From contig NZ_AUME01000009.1 of the NCBI RefSeq assembly GCF_000430525.1, positions 7,850 to 71,849 of the forward strand: a stretch of DNA of 64,000 nucleotides. Reading direction: 5' to 3'. Source of the DNA: Prevotella corporis DSM 18810 = JCM 8529 (GTDB lineage: Bacteria; Bacteroidota; Bacteroidia; Bacteroidales; Bacteroidaceae). Both the position numbers and the translations under genes were made by a program. This document shows, piece after piece, positions 25,556 through 35,034 of this stretch. The first letter of the stretch is position 1. Every line of letters begins with the position of its first letter. Below the pieces are notes generated by a model that saw nothing but the letters and a program-made list of their open reading frames with translations, had not been told where the DNA came from and did not search any database.

Positions 25556-26512
25556 TTATTTCACGGCTGTGCCCTGTTCCATCATTACTGGCACTTCGGT
25601 GGTAAAGATGAATACTGTGACGGTGTGGAAAACCTGTCCAGGTTCAACCGTAGCATTGATTTCTTCCTTGTCCTCATCATATCCTTTGTGCAGTGGCTGG
25701 AACGATATCCCTTTGCTTTTCTTTCCGTAGGTGTCAATCTTCAACGTCGGTTCATACGTGTAAACAGTCATAGCCCTGCCGCTTTGTGCATCGAAAATGA
25801 TTGCAGCGGGTTTTTGGACGTTGCCTGGATGACGGAGTTGAAAAGCGTGTCTGTAGCCCGATTTCAGGCCGTTGATTCGTTCGCCAATCTCCCTTGGCTG
25901 AATGAAGTTGAGGGGCGTTCGGCGAATGTAATTCTGTTCGCCAGTCAATTGCATATCTTCATTGAAGAGATTCGTCTTGTATGAGTCAATCCAAAGGTGT
26001 TGTTTCAGTATTGACCGGGCAGGATTCCCGCCAATATTGAACACGATACCGTTGGTGAGCGTGTAGTGCGTGGCAACGGTCGAAGTCACCTGGTAATGTA
26101 TATCCAATGCGTTTTGGTCCGAGAGAGTATAAGTGACGGAGAAATTCATCTTGCCTTCAAATCCCTTCTCATCCTCAAAACTACTGTATCGGAAAGTGAC
26201 CGATTGCTCATCGGCACTGACGACATCCCATGTCTTTTCGGCCAAGGTTGTTTTCAACGCACCATCATTGCAGATAAGAGTTGCACCAAGAGCAGGCTCG
26301 CGCAGATAGGCCTTGATGTCCTTATAGCCTTTGACAACCGGCTGTAAGCGTCCGTTCCAGTTTGATGCCGTTAGCGACATCAACCGTGCTCCGTAGTTGC
26401 TCAAGATAGCCTCCATTCCCGTATTGTTGACGAGACGGTATGTCTTTATCTCTTGTGCTTGCGCTGCCATTACGAGCAAACTGGCTATGAGATTTATACC
26501 GATGTATTTCAT
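25556..26512 (-). CDS. Secreted aldose 1-epimerase-like protein, catalytic motifs not seen
   Basis: A 318-residue protein with a signal peptide (SLLVMAAQAQ) and the galactose-mutarotase beta-sandwich: VNNTGMEAILSNYGARLMSL at the start of the mature protein, YLREPALGATL, and a long run of strands. Active GalM proteins carry NGxNxLHGG, HPYFNL (the catalytic His) and a Glu near the C-terminus in a CLETQ-type context. Here the matching places read CNDGALKTTL, TNGIVFNIGG and ISFQPLHKG, so His and Glu seem absent. It may be an inactive sugar-binding relative in the periplasm. It lies just upstream of the barrel protein gene on the same strand, 45 bases apart, but that gene has its own promoter. Confidence 0.7.
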   Translation of the reverse strand: MKYIGINLIASLLVMAAQAQEIKTYRLVNNTGMEAILSNYGARLMSLTASNWNGRLQPVVKGYKDIKAYLREPALGATLICNDGALKTTLAEKTWDVVSADEQSVTFRYSSFEDEKGFEGKMNFSVTYTLSDQNALDIHYQVTSTVATHYTLTNGIVFNIGGNPARSILKQHLWIDSYKTNLFNEDMQLTGEQNYIRRTPLNFIQPREIGERINGLKSGYRHAFQLRHPGNVQKPAAIIFDAQSGRAMTVYTYEPTLKIDTYGKKSKGISFQPLHKGYDEDKEEINATVEPGQVFHTVTVFIFTTEVPVMMEQGTAVK

Positions 26513-26992
26513 TGTTTATGCTTTTTTATTATATTTCTATTATGAGATAAACACCATTGTTGTTTCCACCTTTTATATTTAGAGGTCGAACCTACTGGTG
26601 TGTCATTTGCATCAATAGCATTAACGTTCAGGTTAAATATGTTGCGAATATATAAAAAATCTTGTAATTTTCCAATTTTGATTGATAGTATTTGCACAAG
26701 ATTAATGATTTATGGTTTGTAGCGTGTGTCTTTACCTTCCAAGGACTTGTTAGTCACTTCATAATCTATGTCTTATTTCAATGGAATTCCCCAAACGATT
26801 GTGTCGAACTGCCATCTACGGCAAGTGGTAAGGGCTGTACCAATTATGCATTCATAGTAGAAAATAAGAGTGAAGATAAAAGAAAATGGCTTTTTTAAAT
26901 AGTTTAATATTAAATATTTTGCCATGTAATTACTTCTTGCTATTTTTACACCCCGAATTAGCTATTGCCTAAATTTATTATTAATTATAAAA
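26513..26992. other. Intergenic region upstream of the hut cluster
   Basis: About 480 AT-rich bases between divergent genes. A 68-codon frame at 26692-26898 has no supporting features. A promoter for the hut cluster lies near its right end. Confidence 0.45.
26941..26949 (+). promoter_or_regulatory. Possible promoter of the hut cluster
   Basis: TATTTTTAC at 26941-26949 with TTG at 26919-26921 (19-base spacing). The -7 element has A instead of G at base eight, like the NfeD promoter. Confidence 0.45.
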
Positions 26993-28696
26993 ATGGTACA
27001 AGAAAAACAAATTGTTGAGTGCGTTCCAAATATTAGCGAAGGACGCAACAAAGAAGTTATCAAACAAGTTACGGACGAAATAGAACGCGTGAAAGGCGTG
27101 AAACTCTTGGATGTTGATCCGGGTGAAGCTACTAACCGCACAGTTATTACTTTCGTCGGTACCCCTGATGTAGTGATGGAGGCTGCTTTCCGTTGTGTTC
27201 AGAAAGCCGCTCAGCTTATTGATATGCGTCAGCATCACGGTGCACACCCTCGTATGGGTGCTACAGATGTTTGCCCATTGATACCGGTTTCCGGCATTAC
27301 ACTTGAGGAATGTGCAGAATTGGCGCGCAAATTGGCAGAGCGCATTGCCACTGAGCTGAAAGTTCCTTGCTATTGCTATGAGGCTGCCGCAAGAACACCG
27401 GAACGCAAGAATCTCGCGATTTGTCGTAAGGGAGAGTATGAAGGCTTGCAAGAAAGAATGACCGTTGAGAAGGAAGCGCCCGATTTTGGCGCACGGCCTT
27501 GGGATGAAGGAGTTGCTCGTAGCGGTTGTACGGCTGTGGGTGCGCGCGATTTCCTGATTGCCACCAATTTCAATCTTAACACCACTTCCACTCGTCGTGC
27601 AAATGCCATAGCCTTTGATGTCAGGGAAAAAGGACGTCCACAGCGAGAAGGCGGTTCACCGGTAGGTAAGCCCATGAAAGATGCCAATGGCAAGACTATT
27701 ATGATTCCCGGAACGTTGAAAGGAACCAAAGCCATTGGCTGGTATATTGATGAATATGAAATCGCACAGGTATCGATGAATATTACCGATATCAACGTTA
27801 CTCCGCTCCATGTGGCATTCGACGAGGTGAGTCGTTGTGCGCAGAATCGTGGCGTTCGAGTTACGGGTACGGAAATTGTGGGCTTGATACCGAAACGCAC
27901 ACTCATCGATGCCGGTAAATATTTCTTGAAGAAGCAGCAACGCTCTACGGGTATTCCCGAAAACGATATTATTAAGATTGCCATCAAGTCTATGGGGTTG
28001 GACGATTTGAAAGAGTTTAATCCTCGTGAGAAAGTGATAGAATTCCTTTTGGAAGACGCACAAAAGTCGGAGAAGCTGATCGACCTGACCGTTAAAGGCT
28101 TTGCCGATGAGACATCGCGCGAGTCTCCCGCTCCCGGTGGAGGTACCATCTCTGCTTACATGGGTGCGCTTGGCGCCGCTCTCGGTACAATGGTGGCAAA
28201 CCTTTCCAGCCACAAGGCAGGTTGGGATGCACGTTGGGAAGAGTTCAGTAATTGGGCAGATAAAGGGCAGATGGTTCAAGCCGAACTGATGATGCTTGTT
28301 GATGAAGATACAGAAGCATTTAATCGCATCATGGAGGCATTCGGACTGCCAAAGGGAACCGATGAAGAGAAAGCGGCTCGCTCTGCTGCCATTCAGGCTG
28401 CCACGTTGTTCGCCACGGAAGTTCCTTTGCACACCATGAAGGCTTCTTATAAGGTGTTCGAGATATGCAAAGCCATGGCCGAAGAAGGCAATCCCAACAG
28501 TGTCTCTGATGCCGGTGTGGGTGTTTTAGCAGCTCGTGCAGCTGTCTTGGGTGCAGGATTGAACGTTAAGATCAATGCTGCCGGATTGAAAGATCGTGCC
28601 ACTGCGGACAAACTCGTTGGGGAGGCCAACGAACTGATTAAGAAAGCCAACGAACAAGAGGCTGAAATCATGAAGATTGTAGAAGAAAAATTGTAA
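26993..28696 (+). CDS. ftcD: Bifunctional glutamate formimidoyltransferase / formimidoyl-THF cyclodeaminase
   Basis: A 567-residue fusion. Residues 1 to about 330 are the transferase that moves the formimino group from N-formimino-glutamate to tetrahydrofolate (IVECVPNISEGRN, HHGAHPRMGATDVCPLIP with the catalytic His, VGLIPKRTLIDAG). Residues about 360-560 are the cyclodeaminase that releases ammonia and forms methenyl-THF (ESPAPGGGTISAYMGALGAAL, SVSDAGVGVLAARAA). It catalyses the last step of histidine degradation to glutamate. It is the first gene of the ftcD-hutU-hutH-hutI cluster, with hutU 22 bases downstream. Confidence 0.96.
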   Translation: MVQEKQIVECVPNISEGRNKEVIKQVTDEIERVKGVKLLDVDPGEATNRTVITFVGTPDVVMEAAFRCVQKAAQLIDMRQHHGAHPRMGATDVCPLIPVSGITLEECAELARKLAERIATELKVPCYCYEAAARTPERKNLAICRKGEYEGLQERMTVEKEAPDFGARPWDEGVARSGCTAVGARDFLIATNFNLNTTSTRRANAIAFDVREKGRPQREGGSPVGKPMKDANGKTIMIPGTLKGTKAIGWYIDEYEIAQVSMNITDINVTPLHVAFDEVSRCAQNRGVRVTGTEIVGLIPKRTLIDAGKYFLKKQQRSTGIPENDIIKIAIKSMGLDDLKEFNPREKVIEFLLEDAQKSEKLIDLTVKGFADETSRESPAPGGGTISAYMGALGAALGTMVANLSSHKAGWDARWEEFSNWADKGQMVQAELMMLVDEDTEAFNRIMEAFGLPKGTDEEKAARSAAIQAATLFATEVPLHTMKASYKVFEICKAMAEEGNPNSVSDAGVGVLAARAAVLGAGLNVKINAAGLKDRATADKLVGEANELIKKANEQEAEIMKIVEEKL

Positions 28697-28718
28697 TTAA
28701 CATAAAGACTATAGAACA

Positions 28719-30713
28719 ATGACAAAAGAACAGTTTATTGCTGATATCCGTGCTGGTATTCCCGACACACTACCGGAACCACAGGCTTACGACACAACGA
28801 TAAATCACGCTCCGAAGCGTAAGGACATTCTTACTTCTGAGGAAAAGAAACTTGCTCTTCGCAATGCTTTGCGTTATTTTCCGAAGAAGTTCCATGCTAC
28901 GTTGGCGCCTGAATTTGCTGAAGAATTGCATAAATACGGACGAATTTATATGTATCGTTTCCGTCCGACTTACGACATGTATGCTCGTCCTATTGATGAG
29001 TATCCTCACAAATCGGAGCAGGCTGCTGCCATCATGATGATGATTCAGAACAACCTCGACAAGGCTGTGGCTCAACATCCACACGAATTGATCACATACG
29101 GTGGCAATGGAGCAGTGTTCCAGAACTGGGCACAGTATCGTCTCGTCATGAAATATTTGAGTGAGATGACCGATGAGCAGACACTTGTAATGTACTCCGG
29201 ACATCCTCTCGGACTTTTCCCATCACATAAGAATGCACCTCGCGTAGTGGTTACCAATGGTATGGTAATTCCCAATTATTCAAAACAAGACGACTGGGAA
29301 CGCGACAATGCTTTGGGTGTTAGCCAATATGGTCAGATGACAGCCGGCTCGTATATGTATATCGGTCCGCAAGGCATCGTTCACGGTACTACCATCACCG
29401 TGCTGAATGCCGCTCGCAAAGTGGGTGGCGACAACATGAAGCTCTTTGTTACCGCCGGATTGGGTGGAATGTCGGGAGCTCAGCCGAAGGCAGGCAACAT
29501 TGCCGGTGTGGTGAGCGTAACGGCGGAAATCAATCCGTTGGCAGCTCGTAAACGTTATGAACAAGGTTGGGTGGACGAGCTGCACGAGAACCTTGACGAG
29601 TTGATACCGGCAATCCGAAAGGCGGTAGAGGAAAAACGCGTCGTTTCTTTGGCATACGTTGGTAACGTGGTTGACCTTTGGGAGCGTTTGGCAGAAGAGA
29701 ACATCCGTGTGGATCTCGGTTCCGACCAGACATCGCTCCACAATCCTTGGGCAGGCGGTTACTATCCAGTGGGTATATCTTTTGAGGAAAGCAAACGCAT
29801 GATGGCAGAAGAACCTGAAAAATTCAAAGAGAAGGTGCAGGAGTCGTTGCGTCGTCAGGTGGCAGCTATCAATAAACTAACTGCCAACGGCATGTACTTC
29901 TTTGATTACGGCAACGCTTTCCTCTTGGAGTCGAGTCGCGCCGGCGCAGATATCATGGACAAGGATGGTAAGTTCCGTTACCCTTCATACGTTCAGGATA
30001 TCATGGGTCCGATGTTCTTCGATTATGGCTTTGGACCTTTCCGCTGGGTTTGTTCGTCTGGCGACCCGAAGGATTTGGAAGTTACCGACCGCATTGCCAC
30101 AGAAGTGTTGGAGGAAATGCGCAAGACTGTCACTCCCGACATCATTGGTCAATTGGATGATAACATCCACTGGATAAAGGAGGCAGGGAAGAACAAACTT
30201 GTTGTCGGCTCACAAGCTCGTATTCTTTACGCTGACTGCGAGGGCAGAACGAAGATAGCCTTGGCATTCAACGAAGCCATAAAGAAGGGTGAAATCAGTC
30301 GTCCCGTTGTATTGGGTCGCGACCACCACGATGTTTCCGGTACCGACTCTCCTTTCCGCGAGACCTCCAATATCTATGATGGCTCACAGTTCTGTGCCGA
30401 TATGGCAGTGCAGAACGTTATTGGCGATGCTTTCCGTGGTGCCACATGGGTATCCATCCACAACGGTGGCGGCGTAGGTTGGGGTGAAGTGATGAACGGT
30501 GGCTTCGGTATGGTCATCGATGGTGGCGAGGATTCAGAACGCCACATCCGCGAAATGCTCCTTTGGGACGTAAACAACGGTATCACACGTCGCAGCTGGG
30601 CTCGCAACAAGGGTTCCATCGATGCCATCAAACGCGAGATGGAACGCACGCCGGGCTTGAACGTTACGCTTCCGAACTTTGTGGACGACGACGTGATAGA
30701 TAAAGCTTTTTAA
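28719..30713 (+). CDS. hutU: Urocanate hydratase
   Basis: A 664-residue urocanase, longer than the roughly 560-residue enterobacterial form but of the length seen in Bacteroidetes. It converts urocanate to imidazolone propionate with a tightly bound NAD+. Recognisable segments are LITYGGNGAVFQNWAQYR, YSGHPLGLFPSH, TAGSYMYIGPQGIVHGT, TAGLGGMSGAQPKAGNIAG, SDQTSLHNPWAGGYYPVG and, near the C-terminus, HNGGGVGWGEVMNGGFG. It lies 22 bases after ftcD; a tandem repeat block separates it from hutH. Confidence 0.96.
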   Translation: MTKEQFIADIRAGIPDTLPEPQAYDTTINHAPKRKDILTSEEKKLALRNALRYFPKKFHATLAPEFAEELHKYGRIYMYRFRPTYDMYARPIDEYPHKSEQAAAIMMMIQNNLDKAVAQHPHELITYGGNGAVFQNWAQYRLVMKYLSEMTDEQTLVMYSGHPLGLFPSHKNAPRVVVTNGMVIPNYSKQDDWERDNALGVSQYGQMTAGSYMYIGPQGIVHGTTITVLNAARKVGGDNMKLFVTAGLGGMSGAQPKAGNIAGVVSVTAEINPLAARKRYEQGWVDELHENLDELIPAIRKAVEEKRVVSLAYVGNVVDLWERLAEENIRVDLGSDQTSLHNPWAGGYYPVGISFEESKRMMAEEPEKFKEKVQESLRRQVAAINKLTANGMYFFDYGNAFLLESSRAGADIMDKDGKFRYPSYVQDIMGPMFFDYGFGPFRWVCSSGDPKDLEVTDRIATEVLEEMRKTVTPDIIGQLDDNIHWIKEAGKNKLVVGSQARILYADCEGRTKIALAFNEAIKKGEISRPVVLGRDHHDVSGTDSPFRETSNIYDGSQFCADMAVQNVIGDAFRGATWVSIHNGGGVGWGEVMNGGFGMVIDGGEDSERHIREMLLWDVNNGITRRSWARNKGSIDAIKREMERTPGLNVTLPNFVDDDVIDKAF

Positions 30714-30760
30714 TAGATTATAAACACGCAGACAAGAAAGCAATGCCGATACCTCGAATA

Positions 30761-30875
30761 GTCGTTAAATATAACCCCTACAGTCGATTAAATAGAACGA
30801 CCAAGGTCGATTAAATAGAACGACTAAGGTCGATTAAGTAGAACGGCAACGGTCGATTAAATAGAACGACTCGAC
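30761..30875 (+). repeat. 23-bp tandem repeats between hutU and hutH
   Basis: Four direct copies of a 23-base unit start at 30783, 30806, 30829 and 30852, with the core GTCGATTAAATAGAACGAC followed by a short AAG-like tail. A degenerate fifth copy starts at 30761. Each core begins with GTCG and ends with CGAC, so each copy can form a small hairpin. The third copy carries two substitutions (AAGTAG and CGGC). There are no spacers, so this is not a CRISPR array. Confidence 0.85.
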
Positions 30876-30941
30876 AGGCAAAAGTACAGGCTCGGTTATT
30901 GCTTTCTTATCCCTTGCGAAGAACAATAAAAACAAAAGAAA

Positions 30942-32417
30942 ATGACACATAAAATAAGTGCGGAACACCTCTCTGTTGAGAGAATAGGTGAGATAATAGA
31001 AAAAGGCATCAAACTGGAATTGTCAGCTGACGCTCGTCAGCGCATCATTCGTTGTCGCGAATACCTTGACAAGAAAATAGAAACATCCGACAAACCTATT
31101 TACGGTGTAACAACCGGTTTTGGTTCATTGTGCAAGATATCCATCGACAAACAACGTTTGGCTGATTTGCAGAAGAACCTGATGATGTCGCACGCTTGCG
31201 GTGTGGGCGAACGTGTGCCCAATGACATCGTGAAGATCATGTTGCTGCTTAAAGTTCAATCGCTCAGCTATGGTTATTCCGGCTGTCAGGTAGAGACTGT
31301 TGAGCGCCTTATCGACTTCTTCAACAACGACATCTATCCGGTGGTTTACATGCAGGGCTCACTCGGCGCTTCCGGCGACCTCGTTCCATTGGCACACCTC
31401 TGCCTACCATTGCTTGGTATTGGAAAAGTAGAATACAAGGGTGAAGTCATCACCGGTGAGGAAATGTTGGAGAAACTGAATTGGAAACCCATCCAGCTCG
31501 TATCTAAAGAAGGCTTGGCACTGCTCAACGGAACGCAGAATATGAATGCCTTTGCCGTTTGGTGTCTGCTTCAGGCACAACGTCTGAGTGACTGGGCTGA
31601 CAAGATTGGAACAATGTCGCTCGAAGCTTACGACGGACGTATCGAACCGTTCACACACGCTGTTCATGCCGTTCGCCCACATCAGGGACAGATAGAGACA
31701 GCCAAGCACATTCGCGAGTTGCTCGAGGGAAGCGAACTCATCAAGCAACCGAAAGTAAACGTGCAAGATCCATATTCTTTCCGTTGTATGCCACAAGTTC
31801 ACGGTGCGTCCAAAGACACCATCCGCTATGTGAAGTCGGTCATCGACATCGAAGTGAATGCAGCTACCGATAATCCCACCGTATGCCCGGATGAAGATTT
31901 GGTCATCTCCGCAGGCAACTTCCATGGCGAACCTATCGCACAGCCGATGGACTTCTTAGCCATTGCCCTTTGCGAATTGAGCAATATCTCGGAACGAAGA
32001 ATTTACAAACTTGTTTCCGGAACGCGCGACCTTCCGAGCTTCTTGGTTGCCAAACCGGGTGTAAACAGTGGTTTCATGATTCCACAGTACACAGCAGCTT
32101 CCATCGTGAGTCAGAGCAAGATGTATTGTACTCCGGCTTCCGCCGACAGCATTCCATCCTCACAAGGTCAAGAAGACCATGTCAGCATGGGCGCCAATGC
32201 AGCCACGAAACTCTATCAAGTCGTATTGAACACTGAACGTGTACTCGCCATCGAGCTTTTCAACGCAGCACAAGCACTTGAGTTCCGTCGTCCGCTGAAG
32301 TCATCACCTGCTATAGAAGCCATCTTCGAGGCTTATCGCAAGGAAGTGCCTTTCGTTGAGAACGACCAGTTTATGGCTCCTCACATTGCCAAATCAGTGG
32401 ATTTCTTGAGAAAGTAA
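30942..32417 (+). CDS. hutH: Histidine ammonia-lyase
   Basis: A 491-residue histidase that deaminates histidine to urocanate. The autocatalytic MIO cofactor triad Ala-Ser-Gly is at about 142-144 in GSLGASGDLVPLAHL. Other family segments are YGVTTGFGSL with the catalytic Tyr, GLALLNGTQNMNAF, QDPYSFRCMPQVHGA and SIPSSQGQEDHVSMG. It lies about 230 bases after hutU, across the tandem repeats. A strong terminator follows the stop codon, ahead of hutI. Confidence 0.96.
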   Translation: MTHKISAEHLSVERIGEIIEKGIKLELSADARQRIIRCREYLDKKIETSDKPIYGVTTGFGSLCKISIDKQRLADLQKNLMMSHACGVGERVPNDIVKIMLLLKVQSLSYGYSGCQVETVERLIDFFNNDIYPVVYMQGSLGASGDLVPLAHLCLPLLGIGKVEYKGEVITGEEMLEKLNWKPIQLVSKEGLALLNGTQNMNAFAVWCLLQAQRLSDWADKIGTMSLEAYDGRIEPFTHAVHAVRPHQGQIETAKHIRELLEGSELIKQPKVNVQDPYSFRCMPQVHGASKDTIRYVKSVIDIEVNAATDNPTVCPDEDLVISAGNFHGEPIAQPMDFLAIALCELSNISERRIYKLVSGTRDLPSFLVAKPGVNSGFMIPQYTAASIVSQSKMYCTPASADSIPSSQGQEDHVSMGANAATKLYQVVLNTERVLAIELFNAAQALEFRRPLKSSPAIEAIFEAYRKEVPFVENDQFMAPHIAKSVDFLRK

Positions 32418-32437
32418 ACAACTTATATTAATCTCTA

Positions 32438-32493
32438 AGCCTCATTCCCTTCTTTTCCTCTCTTGTGAGGGAAAATGGGAATAAGGCTTTTTT
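32438..32493 (+). terminator. Terminator or attenuator between hutH and hutI
   Basis: AAGCCTCATTCCC pairs with GGGAATAAGGCTT (one mismatch), with an inner TTTTCCTC/GAGGGAAAA stem, then six T. The T-run ends 16 bases before the hutI ATG, so hutI transcription from upstream must read through it. Confidence 0.8.
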
Positions 32494-32509
32494 ATTGAAT
32501 TACCGGATT

Positions 32510-33754
32510 ATGAAAGTATTAGTAACGAACATAGGTATTCTTGCCGGCGTGGGACACGAGGGAAAACGCTGTCTGAAAGGTGAGGAAATGTTGAAACTCA
32601 ATACCATCGAGCATGCTTTTCTATATGTGGAAAACGGACGTATTGTTGATTACGGTCCACGTGTGGATATACCTCAGATAGGACGCGACGTGTTGGTGGT
32701 CGATGCAGAAGGTGGCGCCGTGTTGCCATCGTTCTGCGATTCCCATACTCATGTGGTTTACGCAGGCAGTCGCGAGGGTGAGTTCGTGGATAAGATCCGC
32801 GGACTTAGCTATGCTGAAATTGCCAAACGTGGGGGCGGTATTCTCAATTCTGCCGACCGGTTGCATGAGCTTTCCGAAGAAGAGCTTTACAAGCAGGCAA
32901 TGCAGCGTGTGGACGAGGTGATTAAGAAAGGCACTGGAGCCATGGAAATTAAAAGTGGCTATGGACTGACGCTGGAAGATGAATTGAAGATGTTGCGCGT
33001 AATCCGCCACATCAAACAGACTGCTCCGATAAAAGTAGTGGCTAACTTCCTTGGTGCACATGCTGTGGGAAGAGCCTATACCGGACGCCAATCAGAATAT
33101 GTAGATCACATCATCAGCGATATGTTGCCGGCAGTGGCAAAGGAACATCTTGCCGACTTCATTGACGTCTTCTGCGATGAGGGCTTCTTTACTCCCGATG
33201 AGACGCGCCGACTGCTACAGGCAGGAGCGAAGTATGGGCTGCGAGGAAAAATTCATGGCGAGGAACTTGCCGTCTCGGGCGGAGTGGAAGTTGCTGTGGA
33301 TTGTAATGCCTTGTCAGTGGATCATCTCGAAGCCATGGACAACCGCGACATTGAGTTGCTCAAGAATTCAGAAACCATTCCCACGGCATTGCCCGGCACT
33401 TCGTTCTTCCTGAACATGCCATTCGCACCTGGCAGAAAAATGATAGAAGCCGGATTGCCATTGGCGATAGCTTCCGACTACAATCCCGGTTCTACGCCAT
33501 CGGGCGATATGAAGTTTGCCGTTTCATTGGCTTGTATCAAGATGCGTCTCATGCCAGCAGAGGCTATTAATGCAACAACATTGAATTCCGCCTGTGCAAT
33601 GGGAATAAGCGAAGACTATGGATCGATAACAAAGGGCAAAGTCGCCAACTTCTACATCACCGATCCAATCCCCTCCATCGACTTCATACCCTACGCCTAT
33701 ACCACCCCCATTATCCGCCGCATCTTCCTAAAAGGAGAAGAATACAAAGGCTGA
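32510..33754 (+). CDS. hutI: Imidazolonepropionase
   Basis: A 414-residue amidohydrolase that opens the imidazolone ring to N-formimino-L-glutamate, the FtcD substrate. Metal-binding HTH is in SFCDSHTHVVYAGSREGEF. Further family segments are KRGGGILNSADRLHELSEEEL, EIKSGYGLTLEDELKMLRVI, FLGAHAVG, IHGEELAVSGG, and the catalytic Asp region SDYNPGS. The frame reaches back to 32465, but the family start (MKVLVTNIG) is the ATG at 32510, and the earlier part overlaps the terminator hairpin. Confidence 0.95.
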   Translation: MKVLVTNIGILAGVGHEGKRCLKGEEMLKLNTIEHAFLYVENGRIVDYGPRVDIPQIGRDVLVVDAEGGAVLPSFCDSHTHVVYAGSREGEFVDKIRGLSYAEIAKRGGGILNSADRLHELSEEELYKQAMQRVDEVIKKGTGAMEIKSGYGLTLEDELKMLRVIRHIKQTAPIKVVANFLGAHAVGRAYTGRQSEYVDHIISDMLPAVAKEHLADFIDVFCDEGFFTPDETRRLLQAGAKYGLRGKIHGEELAVSGGVEVAVDCNALSVDHLEAMDNRDIELLKNSETIPTALPGTSFFLNMPFAPGRKMIEAGLPLAIASDYNPGSTPSGDMKFAVSLACIKMRLMPAEAINATTLNSACAMGISEDYGSITKGKVANFYITDPIPSIDFIPYAYTTPIIRRIFLKGEEYKG

Positions 33755-33761
33755 ATCACCA

Positions 33762-33804
33762 CCCTTGTCCGCAAGAGGATTATCACCTTCGGACAGGGGT
33801 TTTC
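33762..33804 (+). terminator. Terminator after hutI
   Basis: CCCTTGTCCG pairs with CGGACAGGGG (one wobble), followed by four T. Confidence 0.7.
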
Positions 33805-34003
33805 AATACCCTGCAAGTATAACAGCCAATACTTATTGGTGGATGTTGTCGCATCGTTACATACTTTATAGTACGAATTCGCAGATTTACAATTCAGAAC
33901 TCATGCTTTGGGTAATCTTGCCTTGTATCGCACTGTCGCAGTATGTCAGTATAAATACACGTTGAAAGTGCTGAAAATCGATTGATATATCGAAAAAAAT
34001 ATG

Positions 34004-34012
34004 TAAGTTTGC
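34004..34012 (+). promoter_or_regulatory. Promoter of the TPR protein gene
   Basis: TAAGTTTGC with TTG at 33982-33984 (19-base spacing), 68 bases before the ATG at 34081. Confidence 0.65.
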
Positions 34013-34080
34013 ATATTGTAAATTAGGAATGAGTTGAAGTTTTTCATTCATCCCTTCGTTTAATATTAATAATTAAGCAC

Positions 34081-34953
34081 ATGAACTTTTTTCAGAAACT
34101 CTTCGGGGGCAAGGAAGAGACAAAAGAAGAGGCGAAAGTACAGAACGACGCAAAGGATTTTGAGGTGTTGAAGTATGATGGAGTCCGTGCGATGAAAACC
34201 GGACAGTATGATTATGCCATCAGATGTTTCAAGCATGCGTTAGAGATACAGGACGATTTGGAAATCCACGATCATCTTTCCATCACCTATGCCACAACAA
34301 ACCAACTCAACGATGCCTATGAGGAACTGCTGTTGCTCAACGAGGCTCAGCCCGACAATATCAAGGTGCTTATTCGTATGGCCAACATTGCCTATATGAT
34401 GGAGAACTATGGCATGATGGGTTTGGCATGTGAGAAGGCGTTGATGATTGATAAAGACAATGCCGAGGTGAACTATCTCTATGCGCAGGCTAGCAAAGGA
34501 CAGGGTGACGATGTGAATACGGTTGCTCTGACGACAAAGGCTATCTCGCTGAACGACAAGTATGGTGACGCCTATCTGCTGCGAGGCGAAACGCTTCTCC
34601 GTATGGAAAAACTCGATGAGGCTGATGAGGATGCTTTGTGGCTCATCGAACACACTGATAACAACGAGGATGTGTTGCTGCTGAAGGCTCGTATCGAACG
34701 TGCCCGCAAGACGAACGAAAAGGCCTTGGAGTACTTCACTAAGGTGATAGAAGCCGATCCGTTCTCGGCCGTTGCCTATAAGGAACGTGGCGAGGTGTAT
34801 GCGGAGATGGGGGAGGCTGGAAAGGCCGAAGAAGATGTGGCCAAGGCAGCTGAGTTGTCTCCTGTAAAAGAAGCCGAAGGTGGCAATCCATCGGAGGATA
34901 TTGAGCAGAAAATCAACGATAAGTATAAGGATATGAACCCGTATGGATTTTGA
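34081..34953 (+). CDS. Tetratricopeptide repeat protein
   Basis: A 290-residue cytosolic protein made of about six TPR units, for example GVRAMKTGQYDYAIRCFKHA, LRGETLLRMEKLDEADEDAL and YKERGEVYAEMGEAGKAEED. There is no signal peptide or membrane helix. The N-terminus is short and charged (FFQKLFGGKEETKEEAK). TPR proteins act as scaffolds, and the partner is unknown. The DAHP synthase gene follows after about 80 bases, possibly cotranscribed. Confidence 0.85.
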   Translation: MNFFQKLFGGKEETKEEAKVQNDAKDFEVLKYDGVRAMKTGQYDYAIRCFKHALEIQDDLEIHDHLSITYATTNQLNDAYEELLLLNEAQPDNIKVLIRMANIAYMMENYGMMGLACEKALMIDKDNAEVNYLYAQASKGQGDDVNTVALTTKAISLNDKYGDAYLLRGETLLRMEKLDEADEDALWLIEHTDNNEDVLLLKARIERARKTNEKALEYFTKVIEADPFSAVAYKERGEVYAEMGEAGKAEEDVAKAAELSPVKEAEGGNPSEDIEQKINDKYKDMNPYGF

Positions 34954-35034
34954 TAGTTGACTTTGTTGTTGGGAGTTAGGCTTCGACAGCGCTCTGTTGG
35001 CAGAAGCGAATCGCTGCCTTTCCCGACTGATGCT

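Noticed and set aside
26692..26898. 68-residue frame in the hut upstream region
   Set aside because: No recognisable family, start signal or composition support; kept as non-coding.
30761..30875. CRISPR-like array
   Set aside because: Units are contiguous 23-base copies without spacers, and no cas genes are nearby.
33765..33965. 66-residue frame after hutI
   Set aside because: It overlaps the hutI terminator hairpin and has no protein-like pattern.
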